From: Chiridota heheva
Taxonomy: Eukaryota; Echinodermata; Holothuroidea; Apodida; Chiridotidae
Direction: 5' to 3'
NCBI GenBank assembly: GCA_020152595.1
Contig: JAIGNY010002242.1
Location: 787,501-851,500, forward strand
Length of the DNA: 64,000 nucleotides
Position 1 is the stretch's first letter; the number at the start of each line of letters is the position of its first letter. The position numbers and the translations under genes were made by a program. Below the pieces are notes generated by a model. It was not told where the DNA came from, searched no databases, and worked only from the letters and a program-made list of their open reading frames with translations. Positions 23,091 through 36,145 of this stretch are shown piece after piece.

Positions 23091-25469
23091 TCCCCTCCCC
23101 CCCCATAATGTTTTCCGAAAATTAGACAAAATAATAACAAGTTAAAGATCATTTCATGCGTACACAGTCTATTCAAAATTGTATTCTTCTTCCTTGCTTT
23201 GTCAAAGATTTAGGGAATTCTACTTAACGGACTACTGTGTGCATAGAAATAAATATATTTCAAGTGATTTATAGCAGAAACAACTTTGCTTTATTTCAGA
23301 CACCGTAAAAAATGTATCCTCGTTGAAAGATCTCCTCATTAAATTTCTAACGAATTTATGTACCTTCAGGCAGCAGATAAGCCCTTATGATTGAGTTAGA
23401 ATTGTAAATCGATGAATAACATACATCTTTGTAGTGTTTTTTATATAGATGATATATTACTCAAAAAGTAAGAGAAATACGTAGACATTAAGATTATTTA
23501 ACAAAAGATTTCAAATGCAATAAGTTGATTTTAGATTTATACAAAATGAAATGCTTTGATAAGGTTGTTTACTATGTTTCCCAATTTTCTTAATAACCAT
23601 TCTACAAACACTGAAATCGTGGATCTTATACATGATTTTCCTTACACGGTCTGTGTCAATAAACATTGTCCGGAAAGAGATTTTGCAGTATTGAAATTGT
23701 ACATTATGAAGTGGAACCAACCAAGAAACCGATATTGATTCACGCTTTGGACTTACGTATCATTTGAAGGTTTATATCAAAATATGAGAAAGCAAATCAA
23801 TATTAAATTAAACTTTCGATAAGCATAATAATCGATCGACAGACATCAGTAAACCGAAAATACCAGTGCAATACCCATTGGTGGAATAAGTAATAAAAGA
23901 TACATAAAGTAGGATATTTTGCTAAAACTAAACAAATATCAAATATTAAACATTATATAACTTTTTGACATTTCGGAAAACCTTTGAGGTTTACTACAAA
24001 CGTTCATGGTTCCATCTTACGTCACATTGTTCCTGCGATTGCACACACCCACGACATAATATTGTAAATAATTTATGTAGTTATACATTGAAATAAATAT
24101 CAAATGTATCGCCCGCATATTTACAAGGCCATTAGTTCTAATCCAACTTTTTTTTATGTATCGCTAGTGTCCTTGAATCTTTGAACTAGTGATTATTACT
24201 ATTATCATTATTATTCTTATTGTTTATTGTTATCAATTATTATTTTAAGGATAACAATGTGAAATAAGATATTTAAAATGTGTTACTATTGTGACAAAGA
24301 ACGGTAAAAACTGCTGCTGGAGCAAAGAAGTGCCCGGGAGTATGTAATGTACATCACCAGATCACAATCGAATATTCTGTACTATTGCTTATTTCGCTTG
24401 TTTCGTATACAGCGCTTTGTAAAAGGGATTTTTAAATATATTTTATGGAACCTGTAGAACATTAGTGTGGTTATATAACAAATCTGCATGTGACCTTGCA
24501 ATATAAAAACTATCTATTCGACTTACTGTGAATTATTTAATTATGAATCGTAATAAGAGATGGGAAATTACATATACAGTCTTCTAGGAAGCCCTTAGAA
24601 AAAACATAAACCTTATATATTATAGAAATAACAAACAGTAAGTAATACAATTTGATATTTTCAAGTACGAAAACTCATTTTAGAACATACGCATATTTTG
24701 AATAAGGTAGATGCAATTTTGTATTATGTGGTTTGAAAAGAAAATGGAACATATGAAATTTAATAAAGATTTCCATTTGAGGTTCACAGGTCAACAGGTA
24801 AATGCTACAACGTTCCTTATAATATGTAGGCTCCTTAAAAGTAAAATATATTCCCACGTGTTTATTTCGCAGGAATTTTCAGCTTTGTATAATAATAATG
24901 AAAATTGGGTGTGTTTACAAAAAAAGCAACATAAGTTAGTGGAGTAATTTACCATATGAGGAGTGTGTAACGGCATATTATGAAAGTAGACTTTATATAA
25001 CAATTCCGTCCAAACAAACTGTTGCCATTCTAAAACTTGATAAGGAACAAAAAGAATATCTCACTGTTTTGTGTGGCGTGTGCGTCTTCTGCCACATATT
25101 ATAATATTTTCCCACATAATTTCAAGAGAAAGAATGCAAGTTATGTCAAGAGAAATGTTACTTTTGACACTGAAGAATTTCACCATTTTACTAAATATCA
25201 AACGTTGACAGCTTGAAGGAAACATAAACGGATACAAAATCTATTAAGACTTATCTACTTCACTCAAATTTCCACTCTTATTGATTCTATGCAATTCGCT
25301 TGGATGATTTTGATTTGATTTTGATTTTAATGTCGTACATTAAACCCATTTATCTTTCTTTACTGAAAATAGATCTAGGATAGGGAGTGACTCTATACAT
25401 GTAAGCTTTACGCTCTAGTTCAGAATGGCTTTTAATATAATCTATGTACGTTTTTAACTTAATACGTAA
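23091..25469. other. intergenic, nothing recognised
   Basis: About 2.4 kb. Several short frames overlap on both strands near 23.5 and 24.8 kb, but none shows a domain or a splice context. Confidence 0.4.
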
Positions 25470-25706
25470 AGTAGACTAAGATGCAGAGTAGCATAACACA
25501 CAAAGTAGCGTAATACGTATAGTAGCGTACTATGTATAGTAGCATAATGCGTAAAGAAGCGTAACACGTAGATTAGAGTGAGATATAGAGTAGCGTAATG
25601 CGTTCATTAGCGTAATACGTAGAGTAGGTAATACTTCGAATAGCGTAATACGTAGAGTAGAATAATATATAGAGTAGCGTAATACGTACAGTACGTAATA
25701 CGTAAC
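25470..25706. repeat. 17-bp minisatellite, about 14 units
   Basis: Unit close to AGTAGCGTAATACGTAG, with most copies exactly 17 bp and one or two of 16 bp. Differences are mainly substitutions. The 73-residue minus-strand frame over it is produced by the repeat. Confidence 0.85.
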
Positions 25707-27989
25707 AGGTATGTGTATTAACCTCAACAATTTAAGTAACTGTGAGCCCATTGTTGATATTACGGACGAATTGATTGAACTTCTACAACATAATTAGTTC
25801 CACTGCAATAGATGCAGATTTGATGCATTTTGAACACTATTTGTTCACCCTGTTTTCACCTTAAAAAAACAATATTCAGCGATATTTTAGCAGCTATTGT
25901 ATGTCATATCTAACAGAATTCATTTACTATATCATAATTTTAGCTCTATGATATCAGGTATACACAACACGAGCATCATATATTTTCCTACCTGTAGAAT
26001 AAAGGTTGTTACCAAGACGACAACAACATAGTTACTTTGATACAGTGAACAATTCTACCCGCAATTTGTATACTTCTCCATTAATTATTGTATTCTTTTC
26101 TACCTAGAAACTCGGATCAAGTTGTATTTTAATATTGCAATTAAACAAGTATGTTAATTGAATGGGCATAACATTTTCACGGATTAAAACATCTAATCCA
26201 CACGTAGAGGGAACTTGACTCGATCAGTGATTTTATATAACAGTTTGATGATTAACAATAAATACTTAAGTCAAATGACAGTTAACAGATTTTGCACTGT
26301 ATATCTTATTTCATTGACTCTAAGGCCAAATATGGCTTATCAAAAAGACTACGACGTTTAAAAATCAAAATGTGAGAAATACCTGGTTTTGCTCCTAGTC
26401 AGCCTTACTGACGTGGTAATAATTGTTGTCGGTTTTCTTCATTTATTTGACAACCATTGTGAGGTCAGTATACAATACTAAATGAATGTCAATGGCTTTT
26501 AACATACAATTAAGGCGTGTGTATACATACACTATCTGTCTGTAAGAGGTTTATCTCTGTGTATTAAATTTATCTGTATATTTTGTCAATGAAATTGCAA
26601 ATTATGTGCCTTAGTGTGTAATTTTTATGGCTAGCGGTTTGTCTTATCTATTTTTCCAAAAGTAGGTAAAGATGACTATCCATCGAACTTGTTAGAATCA
26701 CGCTTTAACTGCAGTAGATTACTATACCTACTAAATCAATACTTCGTTGTACCTTTTTGTCATGGTGATACTTCATTTATGACTCGATGACATATTCGGT
26801 TTTTACCCTTAATTTTAATACATGATGTTTCTCCATTATAAAAAACAACTTAAGTGTAAAATTTGTGTATCACTCTTACATTTTTATTATAATTCTAAAC
26901 CAAGATTTCAAGGCATAAACTTTTACTTTGATGATCATGTAAGAGCTCTACAAGCCTGTAAATAATTTTACTGAAATGTTTACTACAGCGAATTATTTAC
27001 CATTAATCGCATTAATGAGTATTGAATTAGATTAATACTTAATATGCTGTATTTCCTTTTATTCAAAATATGAGAATGACGTTTGCAGCACATTTTAATC
27101 TTGAATAAGAGATACTTATAAAAAGAGGAAGATGATGGTTGAATTATATTTTGAAGAATTTTTTTATTATTTACATCCATTATTAGCTTTTATCCTTAGT
27201 CTTCAAACTCAATTAAATTTACATACCCTGAGGTTTTTAATTATAGTACACTTTCAGCTTAGAAAATACTTCGTGTACTTATAACGATTCATTCAAATAA
27301 ACCTCTTCAACAATTCACTTGCGAATAATCCATACATGATGAATCAGGGAGCAGCAAAACTGAAGAACATTTAACTTCTTTTGCAAATTTGTCGACCTTT
27401 ATGAAATATATTTTGAATACGCAATTTCGAATTAAAACTCTATAAACGCAATCACGTTGTTTATAACAGGGAAATTTACCAAATAATTTTGACACAAATC
27501 CTTTTTAATAGCAAAAAAAAAAAATGACTGGCCGAAAATTTGTTGTCCGTCGGCTTTTTGCTCTTAATTCAGAATTGCACAGATCTACATTGAATGCAAA
27601 ATAATTTTATTTACTTTGCTATGATTGGTATTATTGGTTGCCTAAACCCAAAACGACAGGTTACCTCTTACACACTAAATGACAAACAACCAGGAAATCC
27701 ATTTACAACATTTGAATGCATTTTAAGCAAGGGTAAAAACGCAATATACAATATGATATATAATGAATATAAGCCACAATATCAATATAGGTCACGGATG
27801 CAGACATAACAAAACAGATGGTTATGTGAATCTATTTTCCACTACTAAAACTTATACTGATATATCGATCCACTTTTAAGTGCGTCTGTGTAATTGATAG
27901 ACTAAATTAAATGAGCTGAGATTCCATTCACGTTCGAAACCTAAATCTTACTTCATTAAATAGGGTAAAGGTATTGAAAATTGTATTGT
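25707..27989. other. intergenic, nothing recognised
   Basis: About 2.3 kb without a gene. A run of 12 A lies near 27515. Confidence 0.4.
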
Positions 27990-28102
27990 TTTCATACAAA
28001 CTCGTCACAACTTAACAAATCGGTCGCTTTCATACAAACTTGTCACAACTTTACATATCAGGCGTTTTCGTACCAACAAACTTGTCACAAATTAACAAAT
28101 CA
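27990..28102. repeat. three-copy ~40-bp tandem repeat
   Basis: Three diverged copies of TTTCATACAAACTTGTCAC followed by AACTTAACAAATC and a variable linker. The third copy has a 4-base insertion (CCAACAAACTTGTCAC). Confidence 0.65.
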
Positions 28103-28481
28103 ATATTTTTTAGACGGAATAAGATATAAAAGTAGTTCCGCTACAGTTCTGTTTATATTTGTGTTCCTTATCTAACAGCATATATATGTCTTACCGCTTA
28201 ATTAATCATTACAATTCAATTAGTACTAGCTTGGCAATTTGCAATAATGGATGACACTATACTTGCTTACTCAATATTTCAAATACTATTTGCACTGAAA
28301 TCAATCAAGTTACATATTGTAAATGATTTCAAGTAGATAGAAATTAAAAAGACACCCTACAGTTTAACCGTTAAAATGTGAAAATGCTTATGCTGTTGGG
28401 AATAAAAAATATATTCCTCTTACTCGTCAAGTTATTTTTCATATTCTTTTCCAATCACATCAAATTTACGTACCTTTTTGG
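28103..28481. other. intergenic, nothing recognised
   Basis: No gene or repeat seen. Confidence 0.4.
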
Positions 28482-28720
28482 TGAGCATGCGAAGCATAAT
28501 GCGAACCTATGTAATGGCGATTTCGTCCTTCCGGCCGTCCACAATTTTGCCTGAGATTTCCTCAGAAATGATAAAGTTGTTTAAGACTTTCTCAGAAAAT
28601 GTCAAAGTTTCCTCAGATTTCCTCAGAAAAAGTTAAAGTTTCTTGAAGTACCCTCATGGAAGGCTGGAATTTTCTTACTAAATGTTAAAGTTTTTCAGAC
28701 TCTCAAGACAGGTTGAAGAT
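28482..28720. repeat. dispersed-repeat-like start plus TTTCCTCAGAAAA tandem copies
   Basis: GAGCATGCGAAGCATAATGC and the following GGCGATTTCGTCCTTCCGGC look like the start of a dispersed repeat. Three to four diverged ~37-bp copies of TTTCCTCAGAAAA with GTCAAAGTT follow. The family was not identified. Confidence 0.4.
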
Positions 28721-28879
28721 TGGTTTCCTTAAAAAATCACAAAATATTTGATATTAACTTTGAGGATAACCGTAAGATGATATAATTTCCCCGAATTCTT
28801 CAGAGATCCTCAAGTGTCTCTCATAAAACTGGAGGTTTAAACCCTTAAACTTCTTCAAAATATTTGTGCACCAACGGCT

Positions 28880-29470
28880 GTATCAGACATTAACTCCGCC
28901 TTTACAGGCTTCATTATTATGTTTATTTGCATAAAGTTGCTGCAGTGTGTAAACTGACAAGGCTTTCTTTACTTAGTATGCTCATTCAGCCGGGGAGTGT
29001 GACAGGATATGACTGAATATGGACATAGGGAGGGATGCCGTGTGCGACATGGATGGAGCCATGTGGGACATAGACCAGAATATATACCATGTGGTATGCA
29101 CAAAGGGCTATATAAGGCATAATTATTTGACTCCACCTTTCTTTCTTATTCAACAGGTCATTTGCATATAAGTTATTAAAACTGACATACTTTCATACAT
29201 AGTATGCTCAATCAGGGACTGTGATAGCTAGGACGAGATTTCTTATGGAGCCTATGGAATATCATATGAGACATGTGGTGGGATGTCATGTGGAACAGGG
29301 TGTGATGCCATGTAGGATATATAGTGGAATGGCATGCGGGACTCAGGATGGAATGCATGGGATGGGAAATGTGGTGGTATGCCTTGTGAGACAAGGGATA
29401 GGATGTCATGTAGGACATAGCGTGGGATGCCATGTGGGACATGGGATACCATGTGGAACTTAGTGTGAGA
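28880..29470 (+). repeat. duplicated block with degenerate ~24-bp G-rich satellite
   Basis: Two diverged copies of a unique lead-in (TTTGCATA, AACTGACA, TAGTATGCTCA) at about 28925-28990 and 29160-29213 are each followed by imperfect ~24-bp units rich in GGGATGCCATGTGGGACATA. The second copy has about ten units (29239-29470), the first about three. Open frames on both strands here (about 80 residues) come from the repeat. Confidence 0.65.
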
Positions 29471-30826
29471 TGGCAGTTTTATAATTGGCCGGGTCATATA
29501 ATATGGGTGTCAATTTGCATGGGCATGTGAACCATGACGATATTAAGCGTTTAGTTTGACTTTTTAACAGTACATACTAGGCTTGGTCGAATGACTAAGC
29601 ATACATGTATTTGAAATAGAATACAGATAACAAAACGATTGTTCTGAACTATTAATGAGAATGATGAATATATTTTCATTACAACAATTGCTTTTAGATA
29701 CATATATATATCTTTATTATAAATTTTTCGTGCAGTATCGCTGTTTTGATTCATTCTTACTAACTTTAGGATTTATAATAATAATAATGAGTCAAAATAT
29801 TAAAAAAACATGTTCTGATTGAAATAAAAGTCATAATAATGAATACTTTCCAACCAACATACAAACAAGTTATTTTGTTATTAGTATGTTTAGATATACA
29901 TCTACTATCGATGGTAATGTAAGATACAATGTATTTCTCAGAAAGATCGAGCTAGTCTATAATATGTGAAATATGATCATAGTATGGATTTATAACTCAT
30001 CAGTCACTCACAAATGTGAGTTTGAAAGAGGATACACTTTAGGATAAGATGTTTGTCCATGTGATGTAAACACATTACGGATCGTTTTACGGATGCTTGA
30101 AGCTGGCATTGACTGATTCATTGCAGTAAATCAATGAAGTAATTTGAGATCAACAAATAACTCAAAGCGGAGTCTGCGAGAACATCCTGCAGATAAACAA
30201 GCTGCAGGCAAGAGAACATATTTCTCTCAACATATTGTACAAAGTGTTACTCTTTGTATTAGTATTAGTATCAGAAAGACGATGAAATTTTTTAATGAAG
30301 ATTGTAAAATTGCTACAATTTGAGTAATTGATGTACATACTCGAGGCATTCATTTCGCGAATTAAAACCGTTGATATTCTTAAAGATTCAGCTCTTCAAT
30401 ACGTAACCAATGTGTAAACCTTCATCAAATGGGTTGCTCTGAAAGATCTTCTTGAGCTTTATTTTGAAATTATATACACAACTGCAACATGATACAGGAA
30501 TTTGAAGGTAGACAACACGCTCAGCATGTTTCGCTAGACTCTAATAGTGAAAATTGATTGAATTTTGGAACATCTTATTGTTACATATTTCACTTGATTA
30601 TCTGCCAATACACTTAAACTATATTTTCCTGACGGATGGCAACAAATGTTATGTTTCTTGTCGTGTTTTACTCTGTAGGTTCGACTATGATTGCAAATGA
30701 TTCATGTTTGAGCGCAGCTGCCTAAAATAATAATACAATCAATTCTCCTTCCATAGTAATGCATTCATATGTGTTTTCATGCGTTTTTTTTTGTATCAAT
30801 CTCTGAATGATTTCTTTGTTTTTCAG
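29471..30826. other. intergenic, nothing recognised
   Basis: About 1.4 kb, no gene or defined repeat. Confidence 0.4.
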
Positions 30827-31081
30827 CTACAACACAGTTGTTGGCAGACTTCCAAACACATGAAAAAGGTGTTCTATCGAATTGTTTTAAACCAGCCTGG
30901 GTTAGCGATTTTTACTTACGAGTCTATGAATTGACTTGTATTTCATATGTTCGAAACGTCGTTTTTGAAATGCGAGAAAAACTGGGCAGAATTTCAAGAA
31001 TTTTGGCATTAGACAAGCACGTTATAGAATTAAATGTTGTGAAAGTAACATTTGTTTCTGATATGACTGATTACAAAGGGT
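30827..31081 (+). CDS. candidate internal exon, product unknown
   Basis: TTTCTTTGTTTTTCAG, a strong pyrimidine tract and acceptor, ends at about 30826. An open frame then runs about 84 codons to AAAGGGTAAAA, where GGTAAAA can serve as a donor before the stop. The peptide has normal, non-repetitive composition (motifs such as KPAWVSDFYLRVYEL, KVTFVSDMTDYKG). I do not recognise it. If real, it belongs to a gene whose other exons I did not find; it may equally be a relic of a mobile element. Confidence 0.3.
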
Positions 31082-32360
31082 AAAAATGAACATGCAAAAA
31101 TACTATACATTGTATTTTGATTTAAGGGCCCGCGTCACACTTTATGTACAATTTTATTACAAAATCCCTAAACATAAATTGTTTTTAGCTTACTTTACAA
31201 GTTCCTCAAGATAGTGTTTTCTTGGACTAAACTTTACAAATAAAATTAGGTATCAATGTTTGCATACCCCCTTTTTTACCCTTAAAGTCTAACCACTAAA
31301 AGTTATATCAAGTACCTGATGAGGTTACGATTCCTTAAGTAGTTCTACATGTAAATCTACAATCACTAACCTCCCACCTGGAATATGATATGAAATCAAA
31401 AGGTATCAAAATATGATACATGCGTGTCAAATGTCTACACCGACATTACATCATATTTGTTTAAGTAAGAAATCGAAACAACTTGCTGTGTAACCTTACA
31501 TGTTGTATTTTAAAAGAGATATTAAACATGATAAATGTATTTGGGTTATTGGAATAACACAACAAGTACAAACTCTTTATCGTTTTTGAGATGAGTGGGA
31601 TTAAGTTTAAAGAAATGCATATGAGCAGGAAGAAATTCTTATATTCTGAAAAGACTTTAAATTTATTTCTCAGCAGCTAAATGTCTTGAACAATTGTAAA
31701 TATGCTTGCATTGTATAAAAGATGAAGACAATCATTAAGTATATTTGGGATGTTGTGAATGATTGTAGTTTAATTATGCCTGATGCAACACTTTTCTCTC
31801 TTTTAATACTATATTGTAATTTATGGAAATGATTACTGAATGAAAGAAATAACACGATCACACTGTAGGAAGAGTTGTTTTAGAAACACTTCTTTGATGG
31901 GAATCCGAACACCGTGTTATATCCGGTGATTCTCCCTACATTGAAATGAGTCTGATCTTATAAGGTTATTGAATCCAAATTTTTTATTATGATGATTGAT
32001 GGTCTGAAAAATATTTTTAAAATGTTTAGCTTGTAGAGAAAAGTCGCAGTATCAAACATAGCTGCTTCAAAGCCACTGAGAAATTGATATGCAATTATCT
32101 AAGGAATTTCCACACAATACATTACCTCGCAATCTGACAACATTAACACCTCTTAAACAGATTAAACAAATTACACCTCTTAATAAACATAATATTAAAC
32201 AAAGGGTTTTGTATGGTGCCTACCTAAACCATGATGATGCCTTGTTATACTTAATAATACCATTAAAGAAATGTTCCAGTGAATTTTCATTTTTCATATA
32301 TATGATCTGATGATAGAGGACTATAAAAGAAACAATTTGCTGTAAAATTCATGTTGATAT
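31082..32360. other. intergenic, nothing recognised
   Basis: No gene. The stretch at about 31350-31460 (CAATCACTAACCTCCCACC) has a diverged partner at about 35440-35530 (CAATCACTTACTTCCCACA), so it may belong to a dispersed repeat. Confidence 0.35.
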
Positions 32361-32762
32361 ATTTTTCCGTTTAGGAGTTATTACATTTCAACGATTGCGG
32401 AAGTGTGTTAAAAAGTGACCTCACAGTGTACAATGTGATGTCATTAAGGAAATTCAAGACAATTTGTGTGTATTTCTTTGAAAATTAATTGCCTCGTTTT
32501 TAAATTCCTGGAAGTATTTTATGTTTATTTATTGAGATGGGGTATAACATACACTTTATAAGAACGTACTTTGCCCATTTGTTCACGAACCTCCCACTCT
32601 AAGTAAAAGAAAAACAGTTTTTTGTTTTATAATGAAATACCAATTATTTAGAATTATCTTCGATCTGCGTGTATGACATCACATTTAACATTGCGAGGTC
32701 ACTTTTCAACACGCTCGAGCTATCTTTGAAATACAATAGCTCAGAAAAAGGAAAAACAGAAA
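32361..32762. mobile_element. MITE with long imperfect terminal inverted repeats
   Basis: The left arm (32361-32443) contains AAAAGTGACCTCACAGTG and AATGTGATGTCAT. The right arm on the minus strand (32762 down to 32675) contains AAAAGTGACCTCGCAATG and AATGTGATGTCAT in the same order. Arms of about 85 bp match at roughly three quarters of positions and enclose about 230 bp of unrelated AT-rich sequence. No open frame; target duplication not resolved. Confidence 0.65.
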
Positions 32763-33082
32763 AAGATATCATTAGATTTTTTACACTAAATTGTTTATTA
32801 AGTAGTATTCTAAAATAAATATAAAAATCAAATTCACGGGAATAATCTTTTAATTACCAAATATTGATTTTTATCTTAGAAACAACATTTTAGCATGATG
32901 TCTGATTATCTAAATTAAGGTCGCAAAACTATATTAATTAAAACAATTGTGGTACTGTGAGTAAACCTAAAAGCAACAAAGTAAATTGACACCAAAAATA
33001 AGTCTGATTATATCAGGACCTAAAATACGCAGCATAAGAAGGAATTATAAACACTTCCTGATCCTGAAGGTAGACTTTTGAT
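32763..33082. other. intergenic, nothing recognised
   Basis: No gene or repeat seen. Confidence 0.4.
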
Positions 33083-34105
33083 ATGAGAAGCACATTTATG
33101 ATTCCAATAAAAGTTAATTATGGCCTTTTGTAATTAAGTTCTGAAGTTTGTATCTCTATTTCATTTGAAAACCTACTTTTTCATGCTTACTGGTAATTTT
33201 AGAGGTAACATGGTAACATCTTCGGCACAGATCTTTCATACTTGTAATCAGTTAATCGACCGTGTATGCTACATGTAGAGTATATGCATGGGACGTAATA
33301 CGCACTCAGCTGGGTACCTCTCGGGTGCCAGAAGTAAGTTTTTATGTAATGCCACTGTACACGAATTACGTTTATTGGCAATGTGCAAAGCAGAGAGACA
33401 CTTTCAGTGATCGACACAACATACAAAATGCAAATGTAACCAAGAGCGTATTGTGCTGTGCGCTCTTTGTTTGTTTACAATTCCCTAAGCAGTGATTGGA
33501 TAATTTTCCATACCGCGCGTGATGTACATGCTCTATTGAAATTCATAAACGGTTTGTGATTCGGTATTCCATCTGTTTAGGATATTGTGTAATTGAATAA
33601 AGGAACAACTTGTAACCTGAGATTTCAACAATTTACAAGCCCACGTCATACAAATGAATTGATTGAGCAACATTGATCAACACATTTTAAGATGAATTCT
33701 TCAAGAATTATATAGTAAAATAATATATAGTAACAAATAACAAAATAACTTATCATACTTCTTATTCCTTTTTGTTGTTTTTCTTTTTCACGACAACACT
33801 TAAAAAAATCCATATCTTTTGAACATAATAAGTCATCCAGGTTATTTTTCTACAGCTTTGTTATGAGAAGCACATTTAACATACCATTTTGTAATGAATT
33901 TGAAGTATGTATGTCCATATTCATTTGAAAATCCACTTTTTCATGCTTACTGTTAAAGTTAAAGTTACATATTCCTCACAGATTTATCATGCTCGTAATC
34001 AGGTTATCGACGGTGGATATTAAACGGTTTGTTACTTAAAATTCCATTTATATGTTTAGGATAACATGAGATTTCAACAATTTACAAGCACACGTCATAC
34101 AAATG
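33083..34105. repeat. local direct duplication, copy 1 interrupted
   Basis: Copy 1 is 33083-33657, copy 2 is 33863-34105. Shared blocks in order: ATGAGAAGCACATTTA, CACTTTTTCATGCTTACTG (copy 1 CTACTTTTTC), TAATCAG-TTATCGAC, AAACGGTTTGT, GTTTAGGATA and GAGATTTCAACAATTTACAA. Copy 1 carries an extra ~280 bp between ATCGACCGTG and AAACGG that copy 2 lacks. This extra piece is less AT-rich than its surroundings. Confidence 0.65.
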
Positions 34106-34834
34106 TTATTTGATTCAGCATCACTTATCGAAATGGGAATTCAATATGAGTTATTCATTTCAATGCATTTCAAATTGAAATGATACCTTCAAATGTAAAT
34201 GCAACTTTCAAATCAAACTCTCAAGTGTTGCTTTTCTGCTTTTATCAATATTGATAGTAGGTTTTTAAATGGTTTGCATTGTTTCTGATGCTTGCATTAA
34301 TTGCAGGTTCTTTCCCAGACTTGGGCCACTCACTTCGGCTCAGTCCTAGATCCAGGGAATTATCATGTATGATATGATATATTATGAATTAATCGCTAAA
34401 TTCAAGCCGATCACAGGACAGATGTAATTGTATACAATCATGACAACTTAACATATATCATAGGTTGGTAAATAAGTGCTAAAATAAGCAAAAAAGTTGA
34501 AAATGTTCGTAATCTATTTCACAATGCTCCCGTAGATTTGTATAATTTTATATGAGCGCCGTTATTGACGACAACTGTGTTTTCTGCGTGTGGTTGTTGC
34601 GCTACTCTCTAAGTTGTGACGTCTTCGATGGTAATTAAATCACGGTTGGACGAACCAAAAATAATAACCACACACAATCAATTTCGTTTTGCGTAATAAT
34701 CCGTTGAAGCGGAATCTCCTCAGCGATTTAAGAGAATGGGGTTCATTCCTTAAACTGACATTTCTTTTTTTAAGATTTTACATGCCTTTCTTTAGAGGTC
34801 TTGATGTTTTAGGCAGGTTTTTGAAAGTGCACGT
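34106..34834. other. intergenic, nothing recognised
   Basis: No gene or defined repeat. Confidence 0.35.
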
Positions 34835-34990
34835 CTTTAAGGTACACGGTCGTGTAGAAGCAAAAGTATCTTAATTGCTTTCAAATCTATTAAAGTCGCG
34901 ATAGTAGCAAACATTGACCACTTTACAGCGTTTTAAATCTCAGCCATTAATTCGCATAATTTCTGCAAGTTTTGCAATGCATTAAAGCGC
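34835..34990 (+). repeat. dispersed AT-rich repeat, diverged copy
   Basis: TTTAAGGTACACGGTCG, then ACATTGACCACTTTACAGCG and CATTAATTCGCATAATTTCTG, in the same order as the copies at 9450 and 52488, but more diverged. Confidence 0.35.
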
Positions 34991-36145
34991 GACCTTGATA
35001 GTTTATTTTGCAAATGTTTTGTTTTTGAAGTGTCCAGTATTATTCTTTGAAGGGGTGCAACACATTATTTTTTCCATGTTCCCAATAAAATTCTAGCAGC
35101 AATAGGCTTTCCCTTCATTTCCAGTGCCTAAGATTTTCGAAAGATATTTAAAGACTTACCTAAAGATTTGAGCTGTCCACCCAGTCATACATCACATTTC
35201 GCATGAAGTAAATTTGATCAAACTTTGATCAGCCATAACTAAAAAACTAAGTGATCTGCTCAGATTTCAATATTCTTTGAACCAAAATAGAAATTGCTAC
35301 CTATCCATAGGCATTCCAACAACAAAGATCAGTTCAACAAGAAATGTGATATAAACCCCAGCATATGTAATAAGCTGCCCATATAAAAAACACACATTTC
35401 TTCTGTTTGTATCGGGCGTTTAATCAAATTACAATTCTTTGGGTCCACAATCACTTACTTCCCACATGGAATTACGAAGTATTAAATTAGAAAAGGCTGA
35501 TACGTAGGAAAAACATTAAAAAATGTCTGCAAAGTATATGTAACGTTCTTGTTTTTGGATTTAATCACATACTGCATGTAATACACATCCAAGTAACTTT
35601 AATGTGCATTTAAAGTAAGGAAGATGGCAAATGTGATAATGTAAAATCTTCCAAAGAATTTAGGTCATAGAGAGAAATAAAAAAGCTTTCCGGTTTTTTA
35701 GATCAGGAAGATTAACTGCCAACAAAACTGCTTACTGTCACATCTGTTGAATAGGGACTGACAATTTTGAGTACGTTTTGAGCGCTTTCTCATCAGATTA
35801 AACTGTTCCGATGAATCTCAGAGACTTGAAAGTATAATGTTTCACGATAGCTGTTCTTATTTATATTGATAAACTTGCACAATTACTAATCTAGCGCAAG
35901 CACTGCTTACACAGCTATAAAAGAGATAGTAACAAATTGTAATGTGACTTCAAGAGTCTCTCTTTTAAGCACATCTTCCTAGATCAATAAAAGATATGAA
36001 AATTCTTTTTTTTTATTCCTGATTGTATAATGAGAAAATTGTTTGCAACTTATCAAATGAAAATTGTTTTTCCAAAAGATGCAATCTTTTTCCACATTTT
36101 GGTAAGAAATTATATGTGCATTGCTTGAAGTGATGCGTAGTAAAG
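34991..36145. other. intergenic, nothing recognised
   Basis: No gene or defined repeat. Confidence 0.4.

Noticed and set aside
29212..29497. Histidine- and methionine-rich frames of about 80 residues on both strands
   Set aside because: Produced by the degenerate GGGATGCCATGTGGGACATA satellite.
33261..33543. The extra 280-bp piece as a transposon with inverted ends
   Set aside because: The edges show no convincing inverted repeat or target duplication; reported only as a length difference between duplicated copies.
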